Shown piece after piece: positions 16,750 through 24,891 of a DNA stretch of 51,178 bases. The DNA lies in contig VGTJ01000013.1 of assembly GCA_016874775.1 (NCBI GenBank), positions 1 through 51,178 of the forward strand. Reading direction: 5' to 3'. Within the stretch, counting starts at the first letter, position 1. Each line of letters begins with the position of its first letter. The translations under genes were made by a program, and so were the position numbers. This DNA is from Deltaproteobacteria bacterium. GTDB taxonomy: Bacteria > Desulfobacterota > Binatia > Bin18. Under the pieces are notes generated by a model. That model saw only the letters and a list, made by a program, of their open reading frames with translations. It was not told where the DNA came from and ran no database searches.

Positions 16750-17574
16750 TTAAATCTTCAGCCGTTTCTGCGCGACCAATGCTGCTTGCCGTGCGGCTTC
16801 GACAGCCGGGGCGCGGCGTTCGCGCACTTTGCTTGTCAGTTCTCCTCCCGCACCGTCCGGGCTTCCGGCCTGGAATGGCGGCTGGGGGTCATATTCGAGC
16901 ATCAACTGCAACATCTTGGCATATTCTTCATTGCGTAGACGCGCCGCGACTTGTAAACCGAAGTCGATTCCGGCGGTAACCCCACCAGCAGTGATACGAT
17001 TGCGATCGGTGACGACCCGTTGCGCGACTGGCTCAGCCCCGAATAACGGTAACAGGTCACGGACGGTCCAATGAGATGTAGCCCGATAGCCGCGCAGCAA
17101 GCCTGCAGCCCCTAGTAGCAGCGACCCGGTGCACACGCTGGTGACATATTTTGCGCGTTGCCCACGATCGGCGAGAAAGTCGATGACCTCAGCGTCATTC
17201 ATAATCGCCGTGCCCCCTTCGAGTCCGCCTGGGACGAAGAGGATGTCGAGATCCTTGGGACATTCACTAAACGTTGTCGTTGGTTGGATGGGGATGCCAG
17301 TTGCCGCGACAATTGTCTCACGATTTTTCCACACCAGATGGACATTGACATTGCCCAGCAGCGCAAACACTGCCTGCGGTCCAAACAGATCAAGCGGAAT
17401 AAACGCCGGATGAATGACCATTGCTACCTGTGTTACTGGCCCTGCAGGTGTAGCGCCGCGATTGGCATCTGCCTTATCAGCGGCATGGGCGTCCGTTCCG
17501 TCCAATGACTTCTTCGCCAGGAGCGAACCAGCCAGGGTCATACTGGCAGTCTTGTTGAATTGTCGTCGGTTCAT
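16750..17574 (-). CDS. Exported DJ-1/PfpI family protein, isocyanide-hydratase-like
   Basis: 274 residues. The N-terminus NRRQFNKTASMTLAGSLLA is a twin-arginine-type signal, suggesting export in folded form. The DJ-1/GATase1-like domain (about 48-235) has FIPLDLFGPQAVFALLG, DILFVPGGLEGG and the nucleophile elbow TSVCTGSLLLGAAGLLRG with Cys148, followed by ATSHW (His168), the layout of the isonitrile hydratase/AraC-N-terminal subgroup. The likely reaction is hydration or hydrolysis of a small molecule; substrate unproven. AAGGAG precedes the ATG. It is 48 nt downstream of the tandem-EthD gene and probably co-transcribed with it. Confidence 0.87.
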   Translation of the reverse strand: MNRRQFNKTASMTLAGSLLAKKSLDGTDAHAADKADANRGATPAGPVTQVAMVIHPAFIPLDLFGPQAVFALLGNVNVHLVWKNRETIVAATGIPIQPTTTFSECPKDLDILFVPGGLEGGTAIMNDAEVIDFLADRGQRAKYVTSVCTGSLLLGAAGLLRGYRATSHWTVRDLLPLFGAEPVAQRVVTDRNRITAGGVTAGIDFGLQVAARLRNEEYAKMLQLMLEYDPQPPFQAGSPDGAGGELTSKVRERRAPAVEAARQAALVAQKRLKI

Positions 17575-17622
17575 AACGAACTCCTTCGCGCAAGTTGTGA
17601 CCAGAGCCTTTACACACGTAAA

Positions 17623-18288
17623 CTATATCACTCGATGTTCCTGAGCGACAAAGCTGCGCGCAATGGGTAGATCAAGAAACTTTTCGCCGTCTGGCCATGC
17701 GCCATCTTTAAACTCTTTGGAATCAAGCAGCCGTTGCATGGCTGTCGTGTCATCAACCCACAATTGCGCCACTCCATCCCATTTCGGTTCCGCATGGCTA
17801 TACGCTGCGTCTACGAGGTGGCTTTGCACGTAACGACGAAGGCCAGGGAGTTTTTTTACAATCGGTCCATGTACCTCGATCCAGTATTTGCGCGCATCTG
17901 CAAGGGACCAGCCTGGTTTCCGCTTGAGTTGAAAGATCAACTTCACTGGTTGTGGTGCTGGCGTACCGTCGAGAATCACGTGGTCGTTGGTAATCATCCA
18001 TTCAACCCGGTTCATATCAATGAAGTTTAGCTCGTCAGAGAGTGCGCCCTGCAGGTATTCCGAACTGGTTCGTAGCGCAGCGAGAGCGGCGCTATCTTCC
18101 AGCCACGCTTCGGCTACCCCGTCGTACGTCGAGTTCATACCGGTGAAGGGAATCCGATGGCTTTGGACATAGCCACGGAGTTGACGAATTTGCTTGGCGA
18201 TCGGGCCATGTACCTCCCGCCAGTAGCGGTGAAACTCTGCGTCCGTCGTCGATGGTTTGCGTGTGATGAAATACAGCGAATGCAACAT
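17623..18288 (-). CDS. Tandem EthD-domain protein
   Basis: 221 residues containing two EthD (dimeric alpha-beta barrel) domains. Repeat 1 (about 3-105) has FITRKPSTTDAEFHRYWREV and HGPIAKQIRQLRGYVQSH; repeat 2 (about 118-215) has FQLKRKPGWSLADARKYW and HGPIVKKLPGLRRYVQSH. The paired HGPI..LRGYVQSH motifs show internal duplication, so one chain can form the barrel that single-domain EthD proteins make as dimers. EthD relatives assist ether or aromatic degradation and polyketide tailoring. GAGGAG precedes the ATG. Confidence 0.9.
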   Translation of the reverse strand: MLHSLYFITRKPSTTDAEFHRYWREVHGPIAKQIRQLRGYVQSHRIPFTGMNSTYDGVAEAWLEDSAALAALRTSSEYLQGALSDELNFIDMNRVEWMITNDHVILDGTPAPQPVKLIFQLKRKPGWSLADARKYWIEVHGPIVKKLPGLRRYVQSHLVDAAYSHAEPKWDGVAQLWVDDTTAMQRLLDSKEFKDGAWPDGEKFLDLPIARSFVAQEHRVI

Positions 18289-18426
18289 TCGTTATTCTCC
18301 TCTTTTGCTCCCAGGTACTCTACACATTTCTCAGCGGCTGGCTATACGGGGCTTTTCACATTTCTTTGCGTGTGGTGTCTTCTCTACAGACAGAGTCGAA
18401 TAGACAGATCCTACGAGAATATAACG

Positions 18427-18969
18427 ATGAAACTCTTTCTTGATAGATTTGATTCCCCGCTCGGACAGATTCTTCTGCTCTCTGATGGGGAGCATCTGTG
18501 TGCACTTGACTATGCTGACTACGAAGACCGTATGCGGACCTTGTTGAAGCGGCATTATGCAGATTGCCAATTGCGCGAGTTAATTGACCCACAAGGATTC
18601 AGCAGCCTTATCCGTGCGTACCTAGCAGGAGACATTGCGTGTATCAACAGTATCCCTGTCGATCCTGGAGGTACGCCGTTTCAGCAGCGGGTATGGACAG
18701 CCTTGCGGGCGATTCCTCCGGGAATGTCGCTCACATACGGTGAGCTGGCGTCGCAATTAGGAAAACCGACCGCCTACCGCGCAGTCGGTATGACCAATGC
18801 GTTGAATCCCATTGCGATTGTCATTCCCTGTCATCGACTCGTGGGCGCCACTGGTGCCTTGACCGGCTATGCTGGTGGCCTGGAGCGGAAACGTTGGCTT
18901 CTGCAGCACGAAGGGGTGCAGGTTGTGAACTTTACCGTTTTTGTTCCTCCTCCGCGAGTGACTTCGTAA
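18427..18969 (+). CDS. ogt: Methylated-DNA-[protein]-cysteine S-methyltransferase
   Basis: 180 residues. The C-terminal domain has TPFQQRVWTALRAIPPGMSLTYGELA, the recognition helix-turn-helix, then AYRAVGMTNALNPIAIVIPCHR with the alkyl-accepting Cys135, and GALTGYAGGLERKRWLL. It transfers methyl groups from O6-methylguanine to itself in a suicide reaction. I start at the ATG at 18427, which gives the standard Ogt length; upstream in-frame codons add no conserved sequence. One oddity is GMTNALNP where GxANxxNP is usual, a Thr for Ala change beside the active site. No Ada-like regulatory domain is attached. Confidence 0.93.
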   Translation: MKLFLDRFDSPLGQILLLSDGEHLCALDYADYEDRMRTLLKRHYADCQLRELIDPQGFSSLIRAYLAGDIACINSIPVDPGGTPFQQRVWTALRAIPPGMSLTYGELASQLGKPTAYRAVGMTNALNPIAIVIPCHRLVGATGALTGYAGGLERKRWLLQHEGVQVVNFTVFVPPPRVTS

Positions 18970-18985
18970 ATCGATACCCCAGACC

Positions 18986-19867
18986 TCAAGCGGTGGCGCT
19001 TTGAAGAAACGCTCTCAGCTCCGCTAGCGTCTCCTCAGGCGCCTCTTCGGCGAGGAAGTGACCACACGGAAGTGGCTTGCCACTGACATGGTTGGCCCGT
19101 TCCCGCCATACGGCGATAACATCGTGCGTGCGATGCATCACGCCTTTTTCACCCCACAAGGCCAGGACGGGACAGGTCACTCTTTTATCCATATCTGCCT
19201 CGTCGTGGACCAGATCGATCGACGCGGCAGCGCGATAATCTTCACAGGTAGCATGGATCGTGGCTGGATCGCGAAAGCAACGCAGATACTCCGCAAAAGC
19301 TTCTGGGGTAGTCGCATGTGGCTTGAGTCGACCAATGCCGAGCAAGGAGTTGAGGTAAAACTCTGCACTATTGCCAATCAACGTTTCCGGCATGGGAGCA
19401 GGCTGGATCAGAAAGAACCAGTGATAATAGGCGGTGGCAAAGGCTTTGTTGACGTTACTGTACAATTTGTGAGTCGGCGCGATGTCGAGAATCGCGAGTT
19501 TCGTGACCCGCTCGGGATGGTCGAGCGCCATACGATGTGCGACGCGACCACCGCGGTCGTGCCCGACAACGGCAAATTGCTTGAAGCCCAATTGCTCCAT
19601 CACTTCAACTTGATCTTGCGCGGTCGCGCGTTTTGAGTAACCGAAATGATCTTGTCCGTCTGGCGGTTTGCTGCTGTCGCCATAGCCACGCAGGTCAGGA
19701 AGCACCAGAGAGAAATCTTTCGCTAATCGGGGTGCGATCTTGTGCCACATCACGTGGGTTTGTGGATAGCCGTGCAGCAGAAGGACCGGAGTGCCGTTGC
19801 CGCCTTTCAACACGTTGATGGTTGCACCACTGGCTGTGATCTGGATACGCTCGAATCCTTCGAACAT
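18986..19867 (-). CDS. Haloacetate (fluoroacetate) dehalogenase-type alpha/beta hydrolase
   Basis: 293 residues from the ATG at 19867 (GAGGGG upstream). Motifs follow fluoroacetate dehalogenase closely: LPDLRGYGDSSKP, the nucleophile elbow VGHDRGGRVAHRMALDHP with Asp104 as nucleophile and Arg105/Arg108 as the carboxylate-binding pair, YYHWFFLIQPAP with the His-Trp halide pocket, CEDYRA, and PCGHFLAEEAPEET with the catalytic His. It should hydrolyse haloacetates through an aspartyl ester, giving glycolate and halide. Whether fluoride is released cannot be told. The gene is convergent with ogt, with only 16 nt between stops. Confidence 0.88.
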   Translation of the reverse strand: MFEGFERIQITASGATINVLKGGNGTPVLLLHGYPQTHVMWHKIAPRLAKDFSLVLPDLRGYGDSSKPPDGQDHFGYSKRATAQDQVEVMEQLGFKQFAVVGHDRGGRVAHRMALDHPERVTKLAILDIAPTHKLYSNVNKAFATAYYHWFFLIQPAPMPETLIGNSAEFYLNSLLGIGRLKPHATTPEAFAEYLRCFRDPATIHATCEDYRAAASIDLVHDEADMDKRVTCPVLALWGEKGVMHRTHDVIAVWRERANHVSGKPLPCGHFLAEEAPEETLAELRAFLQSATA

Positions 19868-19946
19868 AGTTGTTGCCCCTCGCTTTCGTCCCGGTTCATA
19901 GCGCGGTCTCGGCGACAAGACCACAGGGGATGGGACAGAGAGTGCC

Positions 19947-20414
19947 TTATGACAAAATATACGGCGGAGACAGCGGCGGTAGACCCAACAACATACGCCC
20001 GGCGGATTCGTACTGCGGCGCGGCAGTGACAAAGTGTTGGGTGACGGCATGCACGTCGCGTAGCGCACGCTGCAAACGGTTACTGCGATAGTTGGCGCCA
20101 GCGCCTGAGATGGTATAGATGATGTCAACCGCTTTCGCGGCGCTATGTGACGCGTTGGTAGAGGCTAACAACATGTTGGCGCGCTTCTCGAACTGATCTG
20201 TTTCCCCAGCCAAAATTGCCGTGCTGAGTTGCTGTAACGCCTCCCGTAACCACGCGCGCGCTGCCCGGATCAGTGCAACAGCTTCAGCCAGCCGCACCTG
20301 AAACAGGGACCGGTCGCGTAGCGGTACGGGGTTACCAATCGACGACTTGTTGTTGGCCAGTTCGATACAGAGGTCGACCGCACCCTGGGCGATTCCTAAG
20401 GCGATAAAGCCAAT
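19947..20414 (-). pseudogene. Acyl-CoA-dehydrogenase-like flavin enzyme, only the C-terminal third
   Basis: The frame from about 20414 down reads FIALGIAQGAVDLCIELAN, then AEAVALIRAARAWLREALQ, AKAVDIIYTISGAGANYRS and LQRALRDVHAVTQHF, the C-terminal helical bundle of group D flavin monooxygenases. The first about 240 residues (flavin and substrate domains) are absent. At about 20415 the sequence changes abruptly to a plus-strand FMN reductase that has lost its own N-terminus. It is related to, but not a copy of, the intact gene at 14445. Not expected to be functional. Confidence 0.8.
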
Positions 20415-20416
20415 CT

Positions 20417-20803
20417 GTGTCTCAGGTCGTGAAAGACTTCGGCGCTCGAATTGGTGCCGCCGATGGGTTGATTATCTCAACCCCAGAGTATGCGCATGGC
20501 ATGCCGGGCGTACTCAAGAATGCGCTCGATTGGCTGGTTGGCGGGTTTGACTTTATCAACAAACCCATTGCGCTGTTTAATAGTTCGCCGCGCTCGACCT
20601 ATACCATTGCGTCCTTGACCGAAGTAGTCACCATCATGTCTGGACGCATTGTCCCCGAAGCATGTCTGACCATACCACTCCGTGAGTTACACCTTGATGA
20701 GGGCGGTATTGTGACCCGTGCGGACATCCGGTTGACGATACAACAGGCGCTGAGGGCTTTCGCTGAGGCGATCCGGCGAGAGCGAGAACAAGCGTCGGAG
20801 TGA
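20417..20803 (+). pseudogene. NADPH-dependent FMN reductase lacking its N-terminus
   Basis: The frame reads IGAADGLIISTPEYAHGMPG, VLKNALDWLVGG, then KPIALFNSSPRSTYTIASLTE, the middle and end of the flavodoxin-like NADPH-dependent FMN reductase family. The first about 60 residues, including the FMN phosphate-binding GS-R loop, are missing; an in-frame TAA at 20405 lies just upstream. The GTG at 20417 has no RBS. Truncated at the same junction as the acyl-CoA-dehydrogenase-like fragment. Such reductases feed flavin to group D monooxygenases, so the two genes were perhaps once functional partners. Confidence 0.82.
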
Positions 20804-20969
20804 GTCCCTTCATCTCCCCTTTCTTCAGTGGATTCCCGCGAGCATGTGAACCTTGCTACTCAAGCCTCGCTCCTGAGTCAACCGAAGCTCCGGAACGCCC
20901 ACCGTGATGGATACGCTCCTTGCTGTTCTGTATAACCTGGCGAGTGTACCTTCAAACCGAGGAGGCATG

Positions 20970-21368
20970 ATGGCAAAAAAACTCATCAATCCACAGCAAC
21001 TCTATGATGGCTCGGCAGTCGGCCTGTCACAAGCAGTGGTGGACACTGATACGGGATTGGTTTTTGTCTCAGGTCAAGTTGATTGAAACCTGCAACACGA
21101 GGTCACCGAGACCACGATTGCGGGTCAGCTCAAGAACGCGCTGACGAATCTCAGCATCGCGCTCCAAGAGAGTGGTTCTTCTGTCGCCAACTTGCTCCAC
21201 GTTCGCGTGTACATACGTGGGGAACTCGAGGATCACATGGAAGCAGTCGCGCCCATTATATCGGAGTTCTTGGGGACTTCTCGTCCTGCTGTCACGGGGA
21301 TCGGTGTGGCCTCACTAGTTTCAAAGAAGCTTCTTGTCGAAGTGGAAGCGGTTGCGAGAGTGCATTGA
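20970..21368 (+). pseudogene. RidA/YjgF family protein interrupted by one in-frame TGA
   Basis: Behind AGGAGG, the frame reads MAKKLINPQQLYDGS and VSGQVD, then TGA at 21084-21086, then NLQHEVTETTIAGQLKNAL, LLHVRVYIRGELEDHM and ending in VASLVSKKLLVEVEAVARVH. Apart from the stop it is a complete 132-codon RidA, which normally deaminates reactive enamines and imines. The stop replaces Trp in the family's SGQV.W motif, a TGG to TGA change. The Arg that binds substrate carboxylate (HVRVYI) is kept. It is either a fresh pseudogene or a sequencing error. Sec is not expected at a Trp position. Confidence 0.88.
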
Positions 21369-21490
21369 TAATGTCAAGTCAGGCAAAATTTCTCCTTTAG
21401 CAAAAGGTCACTAACTGTAAGTATCCAATTTCACTCGCGTCATGCGTTCGTGGTACGCGCTAAATGAGTTGTGGATGTGCGCCGTTCATA

Positions 21491-21586
21491 CTTCGATCCT
21501 TCGACTAGGCTCAGGACTTCAGCACGAACGGGGACACTATCACGACGCAATCCCGCACCCCCTGAGCTTGCCGAAGGGTCGAAGGG
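21491..21586. repeat. REP-like inverted repeat (TTCGAC..GGCTCAG type)
   Basis: CTTCGATCCTTCGACTAGGCTCAGGA begins one arm near 21491, and CCTGAGCTTGCCGAAGGGTCGAAG ends the other near 21585. It is a dispersed palindromic intergenic element; related ones are at 23094, 31437 and 38147. It lies in the 365-nt gap between the RidA pseudogene and the ATPase gene. Confidence 0.8.
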
Positions 21587-21679
21587 TGGTCTGTGCTTCA
21601 GGTGGCTTAACCACGTGAGAATCGTAGGAATAGTACACAGTCATGGTTCGGTTGGGTGTCTTCCCTATCTTCGCTTTTA

Positions 21680-21720
21680 ATGAAATTTCATCACCGGGTT
21701 GCAAAATTTCATGAAATTTT
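21680..21720. promoter_or_regulatory. Two AT-rich palindromes upstream of the AAA ATPase gene
   Basis: ATGAAATTTCAT (21680-21691) is a perfect 12-nt palindrome and AAAATTTCATGAAATTTT (21703-21720) is a perfect 18-nt palindrome. Both are built from the same ATTTCA/TGAAAT unit and the second ends 12 nt before the ATG. This is an operator-like arrangement for a dimeric regulator. Confidence 0.6.
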
Positions 21721-21732
21721 TACTATTAACGC

Positions 21733-22881
21733 ATGTATTCGCGAATTTTGGACGTGCGAACGCTGCTGGCGCACAAGTCGCTCTTCCTCTTCGGGCCACG
21801 GCAAACAGGGAAGAGTACGCTGCTGCAACACTTTTTTCCCCAGGCAAAGTTCTACGATCTCCTTGAAGCAAACACCTTTCGTGAGTTAACCGCGCAGCCG
21901 GAACTCATTCGCCAACGCCTCCAGCCTCAGGACGCGGTCATCGTTATTGATGAAGTCCAGAAATTACCCTCCTTGCTCGATGAAGTGCACCTGTTGATTG
22001 AACGCCACAAAGCCCTACGGTTTGTCCTGACAGGCAGCAGCGTGCGGAAGCTCAAGCGTGGGGGAGCGAACTTGTTGGCCGGGCGGGCATGGACCTGCCA
22101 TCTTTTTCCTCTTGCCTCACCTGAAGTGAATTTTCAGCAGTTGGAGAAGCGGCTCAACATCGGAAGCTTGCCCGCCATTCTCGATGCACCGTATCCGCTC
22201 GAAGACCTCAAAGCGTATGTTGGCACCTACCTCAAGGAAGAAATCCAGGCAGAAGGACTCACTCGTTCTATCGAACACTTCTCACGGTTTCTTCCGGTCG
22301 TGGGCCTCATGAATGGGGAGCAAGTCAATTTCACAGCTATCGCCAGTGACGCCGGAGTCCCGCCCCGAGTTGTGCGAGAATACTACGAGATTCTTGAGGA
22401 CACGCGCCTCGGTTTTCTGCTCCCTCCCTTTCAACAGACGAAGAAACGCAAAGCGGTGGCCACTGCCAAGTTCTACCTCTTTGATATTGGGGTTGCGAAT
22501 GTGCTGGCGCGGCGTGGAACTATCGAGCCTGGGTCTGACCTATTTGGCCGCGCCCTGGAGCATCTGCTCTTTCTTGAGTTGCAAGCGTTTCTTGGCTACC
22601 AGCGGCGAGACGAGGAACTGACCTTCTGGCGGAGTCTGTCACAGATGGAAGTGGATTTTGTCGTCGGCGACCGTGTCGCGATTGAGGTCAAGGGCAAAGG
22701 GAGAATCTCGCGCCGTGACTACAAGGGGTTGCTCGCTTTGGCGGAGGAAATCCCACTGACGCGGAAGATGGTCGTTTCACTGGAGAGCGAAAAGCGACTC
22801 ACCGACGACGGCATCGAAGTGTATCCAGTCCAACAATTCTTGCGCGAACTGTGGGCGGGTGAGATCATCACAACCCGATAG
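21733..22881 (+). CDS. AAA-family ATPase with DUF4143 domain
   Basis: 382 residues. Walker A GPRQTGKST (21-29), Walker B AVIVIDEVQKLP and sensor-like FVLTGSSVRKLKRGG form the N-terminal ATPase (AAA_14). The middle holds a winged-helix-like segment (IASDAGVPPRVVREYYEIL), and the C-terminal DUF4143 region has KFYLFDIGVANVLARRG, then GRALEHLLFLEL and a nuclease-like fold with EVDFVVGDRVAIEVKGKG. These proteins are widespread; role unknown, sometimes linked to mobile elements or toxin-antitoxin-like behaviour. The RBS is poor. Palindromes lie directly upstream. It is intact among decayed neighbours. Confidence 0.9.
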   Translation: MYSRILDVRTLLAHKSLFLFGPRQTGKSTLLQHFFPQAKFYDLLEANTFRELTAQPELIRQRLQPQDAVIVIDEVQKLPSLLDEVHLLIERHKALRFVLTGSSVRKLKRGGANLLAGRAWTCHLFPLASPEVNFQQLEKRLNIGSLPAILDAPYPLEDLKAYVGTYLKEEIQAEGLTRSIEHFSRFLPVVGLMNGEQVNFTAIASDAGVPPRVVREYYEILEDTRLGFLLPPFQQTKKRKAVATAKFYLFDIGVANVLARRGTIEPGSDLFGRALEHLLFLELQAFLGYQRRDEELTFWRSLSQMEVDFVVGDRVAIEVKGKGRISRRDYKGLLALAEEIPLTRKMVVSLESEKRLTDDGIEVYPVQQFLRELWAGEIITTR

Positions 22882-23093
22882 CAACAGTGACGCTGCCGTT
22901 TGCCGTTTCATGCTCTCCCTCCAGCCTCTGGGTGAAGGCGGCATTGGTATCAGCATCGAAACCAAAAAACAGCCCACAACAATGACAAAGCCGTACGATT
23001 GCATGTCACGCAGGTTCGTTGCACCATCGCATACAGTTACTCATTTTCTTCTTTGACTAAATCAAACCATGAAAGATTCATATACTCGCGTCG

Positions 23094-23199
23094 TCACCCT
23101 GAGTGAACCGAAGCCTGTCCTGAGCCTGACGAAGGGGGCCTCTCAGAGAGATTCTTCGCGGAGTTTATCCTGAGCGAAGTCGAAGGGCTCAGAGTGACA
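23094..23199. repeat. REP-like inverted repeat (GTCACCCTGAGTG..CTCAGAGTGAC)
   Basis: The outer ends GTCACCCTGAG and CTCAGAGTGAC pair, and inner TCCTGAGC and CGAAG segments recur. The remainder of the 366-nt gap 22882-23247 shows no gene. It belongs to the commonest class of dispersed intergenic repeats seen in this window. Confidence 0.8.
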
Positions 23200-23247
23200 C
23201 GGCTCGAAGTCTGTAGTGTAAAATGTACGAATGTTCTCGGGTCTGAT

Positions 23248-24117
23248 TTAAGTGGCTGACTGCACTGCCGACGGAGCAAATTGTACTGCGTTGATCGACG
23301 GCTCTGCCAAGCTCAACAGCGCAACGGTGTCAAAGTAGGCCTGGCCGAAGATTACGCGGCCAGCAAGGAATTCGAAGCGATCGACGAGATTGAGTTGTAA
23401 TGGTTTGCCGACGAACGTGCCGCGTGCTTGCCACTACACGTAGAGAAGGTGCTGATCTCCAGCCCAGGCAAGTTGCTCTAAACGCAAATCAGGAATCGAT
23501 GACAACAGGAAGGTGTAGTAGCCAGGGATTTCCGCTCGTCGCAGCGGACGATAGTTGTCTGGATTCAACATCCGTCCTTGTGAGTGATAGAACTCGGCAA
23601 ACCGTCGTGGCTGTGGTGCTTGCCAGAGCTGCGCATACTGTGTGAGAAACTCTTCCGGCGTGAAGCGTGGCGCTCCTGTCTCCGTCGTGCTCTGACGTTC
23701 GAGTTCTTGATCCACGACCGGTTCGTACACTGGTAGTGATGGAAGAGAAGGGGAAACGCGCGCCAGCAACGGTGCACGGTCGTAGTAGCGACGTCCACGA
23801 ATCACCCGATCGCCACGCAGCGTGACACAATATACGGCGTCCCAGAGGGTTTTGCGCCCGGCAATCGTCGCCGCATTTTGCGCATCGACGAAGACGGTCC
23901 CTTTGCGTTCACGCCAGCGATGTACGGTGATATGCAAGTCTGGCATCAGCTTCAGTATGCCGCCCATGTGCATTGCAACTTCCGTCGCCTTCAGCGGGCG
24001 TTCCATACCGGAGTCGAACACTGTTCCCTCTGGATCGAACAGTATCGCGTAGTTCTCGGGACTCGGCCGCGCTCCGAAAGCTTGAAATTTCTCAATCCAT
24101 TGCGTGACATTGGACAT
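23248..24117 (-). pseudogene. SnoaL/NTF2-like double-domain protein interrupted by one in-frame TAG
   Basis: From the ATG at 24117 the frame reads a first NTF2-like domain (WIEKFQAFGARPSPENYAIL, HITVHRWRERKGTVFVDAQN) and a second (RFAEFYHSQGRMLNPDNYRP, LEQLAWAGDQHLLYV). TAG follows at 23434-23436, then WQARGTFVGKPLQLNLVDRF, GRVIFGQAYFDTVALL and a TAA at 23248. The post-stop part is the expected last strands of the second domain (..W.ARGT..G....L..VDRF.F..GRV). The stop therefore replaces one codon, probably GAG (Glu). Total 289 codons. Lesion is a single nonsense mutation. Confidence 0.85.
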
Positions 24118-24139
24118 GATTGTGTCTCCCCTCGATCAG

Positions 24140-24532
24140 TTAGTGTTGCGGCAACGGAGAGAAGTGAGCACTGACGATCTTCCATTGCCCGCCCTTTTTA
24201 ACATACACGTAGGTTGTGCGATTGGCTTGCACCTGTGGCGTGCCACCTCCTTTGGGCATGAGGGTGAGGATGTCATAAGCATTCACAATGCCCGTGTTGT
24301 CATTAAACGCACGATATGAGGGTTGATGAAACACGATATTGGCGGTTTCCGCGCCTGCCATCAGCCCTTGCAGATAGGCAAGAAAACTCGCTTTGCTGTC
24401 AAAGCGATAGGGTGCATGATCGAAGACTTCTAGATCTTCATCTAATGCAGTAATGAATGGGACCGGATCTCCTTTGTTGAAGGCGGCCATCAACTGCTCA
24501 GTTAACTGTTGGATTTCCTCTCGTGCTGCCAT
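24140..24532 (-). CDS. SnoaL-like/DUF4440-type nuclear transport factor 2 fold protein
   Basis: 130 residues. EEIQQLTEQLMAAFNKGDPVPFI is the first helix, LDEDLEVFDHAPYRFDSKASFLAYLQGL the middle, and TTYVYVKKGGQWKIVSAHFSPLP the closing strand, together the NTF2 fold. Members are isomerases, hydrolases or dehydratases of small hydrophobic compounds. Substrate unknown. It is 22 nt upstream of the interrupted double-domain gene and probably shared its transcript; both are NTF2-fold proteins. Confidence 0.87.
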   Translation of the reverse strand: MAAREEIQQLTEQLMAAFNKGDPVPFITALDEDLEVFDHAPYRFDSKASFLAYLQGLMAGAETANIVFHQPSYRAFNDNTGIVNAYDILTLMPKGGGTPQVQANRTTYVYVKKGGQWKIVSAHFSPLPQH

Positions 24533-24792
24533 AGTAGAATGTCTCCTCTCTAATTGTGATGCGACTGTTCGGCTTTTCTGGACGACACCGCGATGTGTCG
24601 TGTCATATGGAGCACGTTACGTGCCAGTACGACCGTTGTTGTTTCACGAGGGAAAACTGGCAAGATGGCGCGAGTGGATGTTGCATCAGTACAACGTGTG
24701 TAGCAGCGCTGCAACAAGTGCCGACTGAGGAAGAGAAGTGGTGCTTATCTCGAATCAGTATGCGCACTCGTTGCTACCAAAGGAGAATTCTA

Positions 24793-24873
24793 GTGGTAGA
24801 TCAACAAAAGTCTGGTCCTATGCCAGAGCCCGGGCAGGCGTGGCATATTCCGGACATGGTCAAACGTAGGTGA
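24793..24873 (+). pseudogene. First 26 codons of a cupin gene, a diverged copy of the start of 43877
   Basis: AAAGGAGAATT, GTG and the next 75 nt read VVDQQKSGPMPEPGQ, WHIPDMVK, closely matching MADQQKSAPMPEPGQ, WHIPDIVK of the intact cupin at 43877. Similarity ends at about 24868, 24 nt before the IS left end, and a TGA follows. The RBS and upstream bases also resemble each other. It is a partial duplication whose body was lost, perhaps in the event that brought in the IS. Confidence 0.85.
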
Positions 24874-24891
24874 CTATCACGAAGTGAGCCT

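Noticed and set aside
19058-19636. 192-codon plus-strand frame opposite the dehalogenase
   Set aside because: The minus strand carries all catalytic motifs of a haloacetate dehalogenase; this frame has none.
21084-21086. RidA TGA as a second selenocysteine codon
   Set aside because: The position is Trp, not Cys, in the family, and only a weak 4-bp hairpin follows.
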